From NCBI GenBank assembly GCA_002413325.1, contig DHWT01000094.1, positions 1 to 10,425 of the forward strand: a stretch of DNA of 10,425 bases, written 5' to 3'. Shown piece after piece: positions 1-8,050 of the stretch. The first letter of the stretch is position 1, and each line of letters starts with the position of its first letter. This DNA comes from Chitinophagaceae bacterium UBA5175 (GTDB lineage: Bacteria; Bacteroidota; Bacteroidia; Chitinophagales; Chitinophagaceae). The notes under the pieces are model-generated. The model did not search any database and was not told where the DNA came from. It saw only the letters and a list, made by a program, of their open reading frames with translations. The position numbers and the translations under genes were made by a program.

Positions 1-3000
1 ATCAATGTAAGATTAGAAGAGTTGGCGGAAACCGGAAAGTAAACTACCACTGTTCCTTTTGCAGGATTCGGTCGCAGTACCATTCCATTCATTGCCACTG
101 GTATTACCGGTAACGGAAGATTGATAACCTTACTATAGATGAAATTACGGGATGTATCAACTATTTTAAGACGGAAATAATTATTACTATCAGGATGCTG
201 GGGATCTGTATAAGTATAGTTGCCAATTCCGGATTTTTGAACGCTGTCAATTGTTAAAAACTGTAAGCTATCTTTGCTGTATTCTATGTAATATTCAACA
301 ATGTTTTGTTCATTAACAGATTGCCATTCCAGTTGAACCCGTGCATTGACCAGTTTGCCGCTAAACTGAATTAACTTAAAGACTGAGTCAACCGTTGCAG
401 GAATAAATTTGAAACCACCAATTGCACATGTTCCATCCGGGGTGGAAATGGATACGTTTCCGCTTGAACCCAAGCCCACAATTCCTGTAATACTGGTATC
501 CGATTCTACAGTAAATGAAGATGCCGACATCCCACCAAAGCCTACTGCAGATGTACCGGTAAAATGAACTCCGCTAATTATGATTTTAGTTCCAGCAACT
601 CCTGAATCAGGCAAAAAAGAATAAATTTTTGGGGCGAGGCTGTCGTTTTCCGTGTTTCTTAACAATGTAATTGTATTCGCAATATAATTAGTGACTGCCA
701 TATCAGGCTTTCCATCTCCGTCCAAATCTCCGATAACCACATTCTGGGGGCCCAATCCGGCACTATAATCTGTTTTTCCGGAAAAGGAAATAGTTCCGAT
801 TTGGCTTTCGTTTTTAAAAATGGAAACAGAACTTACCTGGTTATTTGCCGAAACAAGGTCTGGCTTTCCATCTCCGTTTAAATCACCAATGGCAACATCA
901 TTTGCATAGATGCCTGTCGCGTAATTTTTATTGGGTGCAAAAGAAATGGTCCGGTTACCCGATATATTTCTATATGTCGAAACGACAGCAGCCAGATCAC
1001 TGGACGTTGCCAGGTCGGACATACCATCTCCATCCAGGTCTCCTATGCCAATGCTGGTAGGACTTCCCGGAGCCGGGAAAGCTGGCTTGGGAGAGAAACT
1101 GATGGAGTCAACGCTGGTGCTGATGTTTTGTAAAATTGAAATCGCAGAATCACTATAATCGGCTACGGCAAGGTCAGGTTTTCCGTCTCCATCAAAGTCC
1201 CCCGTTATCATGTTGTTTATGCTAATTGTTGTTTGGTAATTAATAGCAGCAGCAAAGGATATATTTCCATTTACGCTGGTATTTTTCAGTACGTTAACAT
1301 CGGAAAGGCCAATGATCAGATCCGGTTTCCCATCTCCATTCAGGTCTCCAATACAAATGTCACTGGGTGGTGATGTGAAAGAATAAGTCAAAGCAGGTGC
1401 AAAAGTAAATACTCCCACACTACTTGTATTTTTGAATATGGAAACGGAATTACCGCTAAGATTTTCAATTACCAAATCCTGTTTCCCATCGCCATCCAAA
1501 TCGGCCGCAACTACTTTATAGGGACTGAGCCCGGTAGCAAAATCAGATTTCGGAGCAAAGGAAATTGTTCCGGTGGTACTTAAATTCCTGAACACCGAAA
1601 ATGAATTTCCATTAATATTTGCTACGATCAGGTCAGGTTTTCCATCTCCGTCCAGATCACTGAGAAATAGGCTGGAGGGATAATTCCCGCCAATAAGACT
1701 TCCTGCATTGGTAAAAGAATTTGCCGTAAACCCTGAGTCACCAGTGAAAGTGGTAATAAATGGCTGGGCAGCATATGCCGTCAGATTATCATCGGTATTG
1801 GTGACGCTGAGCGGTTTGTAGGTAGCTCCCGGAGGAACAGTTACGATAATGGAACCTGAAGTTGCTCCGGTAACATTCGCCTGTACAGCACCAAAATACA
1901 CTTTGTTATGGGAAGCCGTGACGCTGAAATGATTACCAGAGATCGTTACTGTGCTTCCGGCGGGTCCTGACAAAGGATTGAAAGAAATAATGTTGATTGG
2001 CTTTAGATAAAATCCACCAACCGAGGCCGTGCCTAAGGAGGTATTTATGGATATGGGTACCGTACCTGTTGAATCGATGGAGACTATCGCAGTCAATTCG
2101 GATGCAGAAACAACTGTAAATGACGCTGCTTTTCCCCCAATGCTAACCGAAATCGTGTTGTTTAAATTGATTCCATAAATTGTAATTTGTGTACCCTGGC
2201 CTCCGGCCGTTGGCGTAAAATAAGTGATAGCCGGCTTGCTGGTAAACAAAAATCCGCCAAGCTGCCCGGTTCCATATTGGGTAGTTACTGCAACATTTCC
2301 ACTCGCCCCTACCCCCACTTCAGCTTTCATGCTGTCTTCGGAGATGACAGTAAATGAACTTGCCGGTATTCCCCCGAAACTAACAGAAGTCGTTCCCAAG
2401 AAATAGTGTCCGGTTAAGGTTATGACGGATCCATCGCCGGCAGTATCGGGTGAAAAAGTATTGATAACAGGTGTTGAATTAAACACGAAACCCGGCGCGC
2501 TTGCTGTATCGGTACCATTTGTTATGGACAGATTGCCATTTGCACCCGGTCCCACGACTGCCTTTATAGTGTCATATGATACGACGGTAAAAGAACTGGC
2601 AGCAATACCACCAAAATTCACTCCCGATGTGCCCAAAAAATTAGTCCCCAGAATGGTAACTGTAGAACCGATACCAGTGGTGTCTGGTGAAAAAGAGGAA
2701 ATGGTAGGAACGGTGCTGAAAGTGAAACCTGCAAGTGAAGAAGTTCCACCAGCTGTTGTTACACTTATATTCCCTGATGTTCCATTGCCAACCACTGCTT
2801 GAATGGTTGAGGGAGATTGTACAGAAAAAGTAGCTGCCAGACTGCCCCCAAAACGAATAGCAGTAGCTCCGGTAAGGTTCGTTCCTTGAATAATAATTGT
2901 AGCACCGGGACCACCCGAGTTTGGTGTAAAAGAGGTGATGGCGGGAGCAGGTATAAATGTAAATCCCCCCAGTGTTGCTGTAGCAGTACTTGTTAATACC

Positions 3001-4658
3001 GAAACCGCGCCTGTTGCACCGGCTCCCACATAGGCGATAATGCTTGTGGGCGAAACAACTTTAAATGAATCTGCCGGGATTCCGCCAAAACTGACCGAAG
3101 TGACTCCCGTAAAGCCCTTACCTGTTATGGTAACACTGGTATCTTTACCAGCTGTAGCGGGAGTGAAGGAAAAAATCGCCAGGGGAGATACCGTATTTCT
3201 CAGTATAGAAACAGTATTGGACGCACTATTGGCAGTTTCAAGGTCTGGCATTCCGTCCCCGTCCAGATCCGCCATTTCCACAAACCAGGGATCGGTTCCT
3301 ACGTTGTAATTGACATTTGAAGCAAAAGAAAACTGCCCGGTAATACTCGTATTTCTGCAAACGGAAATAATATTGCTGTTCACCGGACCGCTGCTGTTTG
3401 CGGAAACGACATCAGGCTTTCCATCTCCGTCAACATCCCCGATAGCAATACAGAATGAAGGCGAAATACCCGAAATCCCGAAAATATTGGGTGAAAGTGA
3501 AATTACCCCTGCTGTACTCAAATTTCTCAGCATCGTAACGCCAGGTGTTGAATTGTTTGCAAAAACTAAATCAGGCTTACCGTCACCATCCATATCTGCA
3601 ATGGAAACCATAAGCGTAATCCCGCCCGTGCCAAAGTCATTTTTTGGAGTAAATGAAATCATACCTGAAGAACCATTGTTTTGTAAAATCGAAATCGTGC
3701 TTGCGTTTCCATTGGCAATGACCAGATCGGGTTTTCCATCCCCGTCAAGGTCGGCGACAGCCACACCCTGGGGATTAGTGCCTGTATTGAAATCCTGTTT
3801 TGACGCAAAAGAAAGCGATCCGGATTGACTTGTATTTTTAAAAACGGAAACGGTTCCTGCATTACCATTCGTTACGATCAGTTCAGGTCGGCCATCTCCG
3901 TCCAGGTCCATAATGGCCACACTAGTAGGTCCATTGCCAGTTGCAAGATCATTTTTAGGCGCAAAAGAAATGGTTCCCGGGATGCTGCTGTTTTTGAAAA
4001 TGGAAATACTATTCGAGCTGTTGTTGACTACAACAATATCCTGCTTGCCATCTCCATCCAAATCACCCGCCACAACGTAAAAAGGAAAACTTCCCGTAGT
4101 AAAATCCATTTTCGGAGAAAATAATATATTTCCGGTACTGCTGTTATTTTTAAACAAAGAAAGAGTCCCGGAAGACCCATTTACAGTCATCAGGTCCGGT
4201 TTCCCGTCTCCATCCAGATCAGCTGAAAAAATACCTGCGGGAAGAGTACCCGCACCAAGGTCAATTTTGGAAGCCATTGAACTTGGGTCCAGTACAGATC
4301 CTCCACCTGTAAACGTAACAATAAATGGAAAACGAGAATATGCTGTAAGGTTATTTGTGGTAACAGAAATAGGCTGGAAGCTTGCTCCAGGTGGCACAAT
4401 GACGGTTAAGGATGTTGAAGTTGAAGCAGAAACTGTTGCTTTAACAGCTCCGAAATAAACGATATTTCCGCTTGCCGTACTGTTGAAATTAGTACCGTTA
4501 ATAGTTAAAACAGTTCCAATCCCGCCAGATTGAGGAGAAAAATTACTGATCGTAGGTTGGGCTGAAAGATTTGAAAAGTGCAGCCAAGTAATACTAAGGA
4601 AGATCAGATATTTTAACCGGCCTGGTTTTATCAAGTATCCTGGGCCCATAGACTGCAT
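1..4658 (-). CDS. Giant secreted FG-GAP/VCBS propeller and IPT/TIG repeat protein with T9SS sorting signal (3' end missing)
   Basis: The frame is open from an ATG at 4658 to the left edge: I read it triplet by triplet and met no stop in 1552 codons. Residues 1-33 form a signal peptide (basic stretch, hydrophobic core, cleavage probably after LSA33). IPT/TIG domains start near residues 35, 492, 572, 651, 730, 809, 887 and 1343. Calcium-loop motifs of the DxDGDGxxD type start at D147, 199, 251, 303, 355, 408, 464 and again at D1001, 1053, 1105, 1154, 1207, 1259, 1311, giving two sets of seven blades. A fibronectin-like segment (about 1424-1520) precedes RPNPAKG at about 1529, the opening of a type A T9SS C-terminal domain; some tens of residues are missing. 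By family, such proteins are exported through Sec and T9SS and attached to or released from the cell surface; adhesion or ligand binding is inferred, and no catalytic domain is visible. Met4 (4649) is an alternative start; no Shine-Dalgarno sequence is seen. Confidence 0.93.
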   Translation of the reverse strand, partial: MQSMGPGYLIKPGRLKYLIFLSITWLHFSNLSAQPTISNFSPQSGGIGTVLTINGTNFNSTASGNIVYFGAVKATVSASTSTSLTVIVPPGASFQPISVTTNNLTAYSRFPFIVTFTGGGSVLDPSSMASKIDLGAGTLPAGIFSADLDGDGKPDLMTVNGSSGTLSLFKNNSSTGNILFSPKMDFTTGSFPFYVVAGDLDGDGKQDIVVVNNSSNSISIFKNSSIPGTISFAPKNDLATGNGPTSVAIMDLDGDGRPELIVTNGNAGTVSVFKNTSQSGSLSFASKQDFNTGTNPQGVAVADLDGDGKPDLVIANGNASTISILQNNGSSGMISFTPKNDFGTGGITLMVSIADMDGDGKPDLVFANNSTPGVTMLRNLSTAGVISLSPNIFGISGISPSFCIAIGDVDGDGKPDVVSANSSGPVNSNIISVCRNTSITGQFSFASNVNYNVGTDPWFVEMADLDGDGMPDLETANSASNTVSILRNTVSPLAIFSFTPATAGKDTSVTITGKGFTGVTSVSFGGIPADSFKVVSPTSIIAYVGAGATGAVSVLTSTATATLGGFTFIPAPAITSFTPNSGGPGATIIIQGTNLTGATAIRFGGSLAATFSVQSPSTIQAVVGNGTSGNISVTTAGGTSSLAGFTFSTVPTISSFSPDTTGIGSTVTILGTNFLGTSGVNFGGIAASSFTVVSYDTIKAVVGPGANGNLSITNGTDTASAPGFVFNSTPVINTFSPDTAGDGSVITLTGHYFLGTTSVSFGGIPASSFTVISEDSMKAEVGVGASGNVAVTTQYGTGQLGGFLFTSKPAITYFTPTAGGQGTQITIYGINLNNTISVSIGGKAASFTVVSASELTAIVSIDSTGTVPISINTSLGTASVGGFYLKPINIISFNPLSGPAGSTVTISGNHFSVTASHNKVYFGAVQANVTGATSGSIIVTVPPGATYKPLSVTNTDDNLTAYAAQPFITTFTGDSGFTANSFTNAGSLIGGNYPSSLFLSDLDGDGKPDLIVANINGNSFSVFRNLSTTGTISFAPKSDFATGLSPYKVVAADLDGDGKQDLVIENLSGNSVSIFKNTSSVGVFTFAPALTYSFTSPPSDICIGDLNGDGKPDLIIGLSDVNVLKNTSVNGNISFAAAINYQTTISINNMITGDFDGDGKPDLAVADYSDSAISILQNISTSVDSISFSPKPAFPAPGSPTSIGIGDLDGDGMSDLATSSDLAAVVSTYRNISGNRTISFAPNKNYATGIYANDVAIGDLNGDGKPDLVSANNQVSSVSIFKNESQIGTISFSGKTDYSAGLGPQNVVIGDLDGDGKPDMAVTNYIANTITLLRNTENDSLAPKIYSFLPDSGVAGTKIIISGVHFTGTSAVGFGGMSASSFTVESDTSITGIVGLGSSGNVSISTPDGTCAIGGFKFIPATVDSVFKLIQFSGKLVNARVQLEWQSVNEQNIVEYYIEYSKDSLQFLTIDSVQKSGIGNYTYTDPQHPDSNNYFRLKIVDTSRNFIYSKVINLPLPVIPVAMNGMVLRPNPAKGTVVVYFPVSANSSNLTL
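699..1661 (-). repeat. Second seven-blade FG-GAP/VCBS propeller repeats
   Basis: A second set of seven acidic loops lies in the same protein, with first aspartates at residues 1001, 1053, 1105, 1154, 1207, 1259 and 1311; steps are 52, 52, 49, 53, 52 and 52 residues. Loop variants include DLNGDGKPDL (twice), DFDGDGKPDL and DLDGDGMSDL, where the Asp three residues after the GDG is kept. It is preceded by a long-type IPT/TIG domain, as is the first propeller, which points to an ancient duplication of the whole IPT-propeller module. Confidence 0.88.
2001..3185 (-). repeat. Five tandem IPT/TIG immunoglobulin-like domains
   Basis: This section of the giant protein (residues 492-886) holds five head-to-tail IPT/TIG domains starting at residues 492, 572, 651, 730 and 809, a period of 78-80 residues (about 237 bp). 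Each has the typical order: ITSFTP-like opening, GG.GT.VTI.G.NF, then VSFGG, a serine/threonine-rich strand, a V.G.G.SG.. segment and a GGF.F closing strand. A sixth copy at residue 887 follows directly but belongs to the longer type (VPPGA segment) that precedes each propeller. Such domains usually act as rigid spacers or binding modules in extracellular proteins; here they form a stalk between the propellers (inference). Confidence 0.87.
3240..4223 (-). repeat. First seven-blade FG-GAP/VCBS propeller repeats
   Basis: Seven repeats lie within the giant secreted protein, each carrying an acidic loop such as DLDGDGKPDL. First aspartates are at residues 147, 199, 251, 303, 355, 408 and 464, so the period is 52 residues (about 156 bp), with 53 and 56 for the last two steps. 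The longer last step comes from a few extra residues (around GPVNS) in the sixth blade. Between loops each repeat carries a segment like VSVFKN and one like ISFAPK, the outer strands of a blade. The family binds calcium through the acidic loop. Seven copies match a closed seven-bladed beta-propeller, which is an inference from repeat count and period. Confidence 0.88.
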
Positions 4659-5046
4659 CTCGGTTAAGGGGTTTAGAACAAATTCGACTTATATATGGTA
4701 ATGTAAAAAAGACAATGCGGAAAAATGGTGATTTAGATTGAATTATTTAATTCAATTTTTAAATCCAACAACTTATTTTCTATCAAATAAAATTTTAAGA
4801 AAAATTCAAATAAATAAATCACTGTCCCGACCCGCTATGAATTGAAAAGTTTTTTCATCCGGATATTATTTTGACTGTTAAAATATAGAAATAATCCAAA
4901 TAATCATAGTGAATGCCCTGCTGTCAGGTTGGGAAGTCCGGGCATCTAAGTAAATACCCTTAGTGCCCCGGGAAGTATCCGGGAGATTAATCCAATTTAT
5001 TGCCGGGCGAAATTATCTACATAACTTTTCAGACAAACTCCTGGTT
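4659..5046. other. Divergent intergenic region without a gene
   Basis: This 388-bp AT-rich gap separates the secreted-protein gene (minus) from the permease gene (plus), so both promoters should lie here. I found no exact TAnnTTTG box on either strand. It holds a 20-bp AT-rich palindrome (4737-4756) and a weak hairpin, ATGCCC at 4913-4918 pairing with GGGCAT at 4940-4945, in the probable leader of the permease gene. No small gene with convincing coding character was seen. Confidence 0.6.
4737..4756. repeat. AT-rich perfect palindrome upstream of the secreted-protein gene
   Basis: ATTGAATT at 4737-4744 and AATTCAAT at 4749-4756 are perfect inverted copies with a 4-base centre, ATTT. It lies about 80 bp upstream of the minus-strand ATG at 4658 and about 290 bp upstream of the permease start. 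It could be a binding site for a dimeric regulator or a hairpin in a transcript leader. On the plus strand a T run follows, but the stem is almost pure A/T and would make a poor terminator. Confidence 0.45.
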
Positions 5047-7500
5047 ATGTTCAGAAATTTTATCAAAATAGCATGGCGCAACATACTGAAGAACCGGACT
5101 TTCAGTATCATTAATATAACCGGACTGTCTCTTTCCGTAGCGTTTTGCCTGTTGCTGTTTTTTTATATCCGCAATGAGCAGTCATATGATACGTTTCCGG
5201 ATAAAAAAGACAGACTATTCCGGTTTGAAAGCACCAATATATGGGGTGGTTCGGATATCAAACCGACCAACCATCTTTTCAGTTTCTTTACAGAAAAAAA
5301 TGATTTAAATAATATCCTGGCAACATCCCTGATTATCGGCCGCGACATACAACGGAATTTCCCTGAAGTAAAAAGCATTACCCGGTTTCAGGACCAGGGT
5401 ACCGAAATGGTGAGAATTAATAAAACGGTTTATAAACTCAGCCATGTCTTGTATGCCGAGGATAATTTCTTCAAAAACTTTTCCTTCCCGATTTTAAAAG
5501 GAAATCCGGATGCGCTGAAAGCTTCCGTCAAAAATGTAGTCATTTCGGAAAACACATCTAAGAAATACTTTGGAAATGCAGACCCGATCGGCAAAACCAT
5601 TGAACTGATCGGAGACAGCACCTATCTTTTTACCGTTGCGGCAGTAGCTGCCAATGCCCCTGATAATTCGAGCATCCGGTTTGATGCAATTTTGCCTTTG
5701 CAGGCTGACCCCGGATACGAAGAAAATATCAAGGGGGGTTTTAATCAGAGCTCCCATTTGCTTATTCTTGAGTTGAAGGAAGGCGTTTCTGCCACTGTGT
5801 TTTCAGAGAAATTAAATAGGTGGGCAAATAAGTATTTTACAGAACCCTACGCAGCTACATATGGTAAATATGTTAAAGATTTTGATTTTACAAAGTACAA
5901 ATGGTATCTCCGTCCTTTTGCCGATTGCCACTACAATGTATCCAATCCCTGGGGTCATTATACCAATGCAAAAAATATGTACCAGCTGGCCTGCCTTGTA
6001 ATCATTATCCTCCTGATCGCCTCTCTAAATTACGTACTACTCGTGATATCCAATGCCGCCGCCCGTACCCAGGAGGTAGGAGTCCGCAAAGTAATGGGAG
6101 CAAACAGAAAGTCCGTTATCCTGCAGTTTTGGGTGGAAACCCAGATCATCGTTTTGATATCGGTTCTGATCGGTATGGTACTATCAATATTACTCCTTCC
6201 ATTATTTAATTCCATAACCGGATCCGATTTAAAATTGAATAATTTAAGATGGAAGGACTTCGTACCCGCCATGTTGATACTTTGCTTATTTCTGGGAATG
6301 CTTGCCGGATATTATCCGGCACTGATTATTTCTAAGATGAAACCGGTATCCATCCTGAAAAGTTCCAGGACTTTCAAAATCAACCCGTATTTCTCCAGAT
6401 TACTGGTGGTCCTGCAATACAGCGCATCCGTGGTCCTGATGATTTCGGCATTTATTATCAACCGGCAGATGCACTATATCCGTGAGAAAGACCTGGGTTT
6501 TGACAAAGAACAGGTTCTGATGGTTTATAACCCCACCTGGAATCGCGATTTTACAAAAAATATGAAAGAACGTCTGGGTGATTTCGCAGCATCACAACCT
6601 TATATAACACAATATTCCGGAATGAATGGTGGTTTGGACGGATCCTATAATACCAATGGCTTTATACTCAACGGGGAACAGAAATGGAGAAAACAATTAT
6701 CCGTTGACTATGGTTATTTTGAAATGCTGGGGATCAAATTCATAAAGGGCCGGCCTTTTTCCAGGGATTTCCCTTCCGATACCTTCAAAACAAAACGGCC
6801 GGCAGTCATCAATGAATCCTTATACAACATGCTGGGCGATCAGGTAAAGCTGGGAGCATATTGCAAACCACTGAATGCAACCATCATTGGCGTCGTGCAG
6901 GATTATCATTTTGAAACCCTATCAAAGAAAATTGAGCCGGAAGAACATGTACTCGGAAATAATTCCGAAATGGTTTTTATGTTCAAAATAAAACCAGGAC
7001 ATATGCAAGACGCCATTTCCGGAATCGGTAAGGAGTGGAAAAATTTAACCGATTATCCATTTGAATACAGTTTCCTGGATGAAACCATTTCGAAAATGTA
7101 TGAATCAGATAGGCGCTGGGAAAAATCGATCCGGATTTCCTGCTTTTTCGCCATCTTCATCGCCTGTATGGGATTGTTTGGCTTGTCAGCGATCAACGCA
7201 ATCAACCGAACCAGAGAAATCGGTATCCGAAAAGTTTTAGGCGCAAGTGTTAAGAACATTGCTATGTCGTTATCCTCCGGTTTCATTGTTATCGTCATCA
7301 TTGCCATACTCATCGCTACCCCGGTCTCTTATTGGGTGATGAATAAATGGCTTCAGGATTTCGCTTACCGGATCCACCTGAGCTGGTGGATGTTTGCCAT
7401 GGCCGGCCTGATGGCTTTTATTGCAGCCCTGACTGCAACGAGCTTCCAGACTATTAAGGCAGCGGTCACCAACCCCATTGCAAGTTTGCGATCTGAGTAG
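5047..7500 (+). CDS. FtsX/MacB-type ABC transporter permease
   Basis: This is an 817-residue inner-membrane permease of the MacB/FtsX superfamily. Domain order: an N-terminal membrane segment (about 18-42), a periplasmic MacB_PCD-like domain (about 43-308), four membrane segments (about 310-336, 365-388, 405-429, 450-471), a second periplasmic domain (about 472-693) and three more segments (about 694-716, 743-763, 778-798). Two copies of the signature RTxE(I/V)GxRKVxGA (340-352 and 721-733) follow the second and sixth segments, the usual place for contact with the ATPase. The start at 5047 gives MFRNFIKIAWRNILKN, the typical opening of Bacteroidota members. The frame runs back to a GTG at 4963, but those 28 extra residues are hydrophilic and unlike the family, so I left them out. 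Such proteins pair with a LolD/MacB-like ATPase for efflux or envelope lipoprotein/peptide work; the substrate here is unknown and no ATPase gene adjoins it in this window. Confidence 0.93.
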   Translation: MFRNFIKIAWRNILKNRTFSIINITGLSLSVAFCLLLFFYIRNEQSYDTFPDKKDRLFRFESTNIWGGSDIKPTNHLFSFFTEKNDLNNILATSLIIGRDIQRNFPEVKSITRFQDQGTEMVRINKTVYKLSHVLYAEDNFFKNFSFPILKGNPDALKASVKNVVISENTSKKYFGNADPIGKTIELIGDSTYLFTVAAVAANAPDNSSIRFDAILPLQADPGYEENIKGGFNQSSHLLILELKEGVSATVFSEKLNRWANKYFTEPYAATYGKYVKDFDFTKYKWYLRPFADCHYNVSNPWGHYTNAKNMYQLACLVIIILLIASLNYVLLVISNAAARTQEVGVRKVMGANRKSVILQFWVETQIIVLISVLIGMVLSILLLPLFNSITGSDLKLNNLRWKDFVPAMLILCLFLGMLAGYYPALIISKMKPVSILKSSRTFKINPYFSRLLVVLQYSASVVLMISAFIINRQMHYIREKDLGFDKEQVLMVYNPTWNRDFTKNMKERLGDFAASQPYITQYSGMNGGLDGSYNTNGFILNGEQKWRKQLSVDYGYFEMLGIKFIKGRPFSRDFPSDTFKTKRPAVINESLYNMLGDQVKLGAYCKPLNATIIGVVQDYHFETLSKKIEPEEHVLGNNSEMVFMFKIKPGHMQDAISGIGKEWKNLTDYPFEYSFLDETISKMYESDRRWEKSIRISCFFAIFIACMGLFGLSAINAINRTREIGIRKVLGASVKNIAMSLSSGFIVIVIIAILIATPVSYWVMNKWLQDFAYRIHLSWWMFAMAGLMAFIAALTATSFQTIKAAVTNPIASLRSE

Positions 7501-7613
7501 AAATTCCTCAAAATACGGAAGCGTAGATTTAAAAGAAATTTTTAACAGCTTCTTAGAACCGATATTTTTAAATTGTTTAATAAATGATCTCAAAAAGATA
7601 TTTTTCGGTACCA

Positions 7614-7650
7614 GTATGTTTTTTTGTTTTGTAAACAAAAAACTGCATAC
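7614..7650. repeat. Imperfect inverted repeat
   Basis: GTATG plus a T7 run and GTTT (7614-7629) is mirrored by AAAC, an A6 run, CTG and CATAC (7633-7650), around a 3-base loop TGT. The arms differ by a small internal bulge. It sits between the permease stop and the LprI-like remnant. It could be a transcript-end hairpin or the scar of an old insertion. No T-tract follows on the plus strand, so it is not a classical terminator there. Confidence 0.4.
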
Positions 7651-7677
7651 TTAGATTCGGTAAAAAAAATTAACAAA

Positions 7678-7965
7678 GGTGAAGGGTTAGATTCTATAGT
7701 CGCTGGCAATGATGCCGATAGGAAATTAAAAGATGCATAAAGAAAAGTTTTAGATCAATTAACGATAAAACCGATTTCCGATATAAATGGCCCAATCACT
7801 GCTGACAATGCGCATCAGGTACAAAGGCGGTGGATTAAGTATAGAGATACAAGTACTTTACTCTTTGCCTAAATTGAGCCAACAATACCCCAAAACAAAT
7901 GGAGTGACTGGTTAACAGAAATTAGAACGAAAGAATTATTAGAGATTCTCCGATTTAAAAACTAA
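7678..7965 (+). pseudogene. Decayed LprI-like (DUF1311) gene remnant
   Basis: A single phase over 288 bp reads as protein, ending in TAA at 7963, but is broken by TAA codons at 7738 and 7870. The pieces, in order, are NDADRKLKDA, stop, RKVLDQLTIKP, then ADNAHQVQRRWIKYRDTSTL, stop, then KWSDWLTEIRTKELLEI. The sequence QRRWIKYRD followed by LTEIRTKEL matches the hallmark of the LprI/DUF1311 family (aQraWikyRDae ... lTeeRt.eL), small secreted proteins that include a mycobacterial lysozyme inhibitor. No signal peptide or start can be assigned; the phase stays open back to 7588 without a convincing methionine. Base composition is AT-rich. It lies between the permease gene and the tRNA terminator. 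The family call is from memory of the motif, not a search. A short unrelated protein with chance resemblance is the alternative. Confidence 0.55.
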
Positions 7966-7992
7966 AAATAGAAAGCGGCCCCTAATAAGAAT

Positions 7993-8036
7993 AATAAAAT
8001 AAAAAACCATCGTAATTATTTGTATTACAATGGTTT
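7993..8036 (-). terminator. Intrinsic terminator of tRNA-Leu
   Basis: Read on the minus strand, AAACCATTGTAAT (8035-8023) pairs with ATTACGATGGTTT (8016-8004), 13 pairs with one G-U wobble, around a 6-base loop, and is followed by an interrupted T run (TTTTATTTTATT) down to about 7993. It begins about 15 bases past the tRNA 3' end, the expected place for ending the tRNA transcript. Confidence 0.82.
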
Positions 8037-8050
8037 AACTTTTAAAAAAG

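Noticed and set aside
699..4223. CRISPR-like periodicity of about 156 bp
   Set aside because: The periodic motif is the coding sequence of calcium-binding blades in one open frame.
845..4458. Several plus-strand open frames of 60-170 codons with proline- and serine-rich translations
   Set aside because: They are antisense shadows of the repeats in the giant minus-strand gene; the recurring PSPS pattern is the complement of the DGDG loops.
4963..5046. Longer permease start at GTG 4963
   Set aside because: The 28 added residues are not like the family N terminus, and MFRNFIKIAWRN at 5047 is the typical opening.
7517..7553. Possible terminator hairpin after the permease (GAAGC/GCTTC with an inner AT stem)
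   Set aside because: The stem has a lopsided internal loop, is mostly A/T inside, and no T-tract follows.
7270..7638. Minus-strand frame of 122 codons overlapping the permease end
   Set aside because: It lies mostly opposite the strongly supported permease coding sequence and shows no recognisable domain.
7678..7965. Stop-codon recoding (TAA read as an amino acid)
   Set aside because: TAA ends neighbouring intact genes, such as the MgtC-like and SDR genes, so simple gene decay is the more economical reading.
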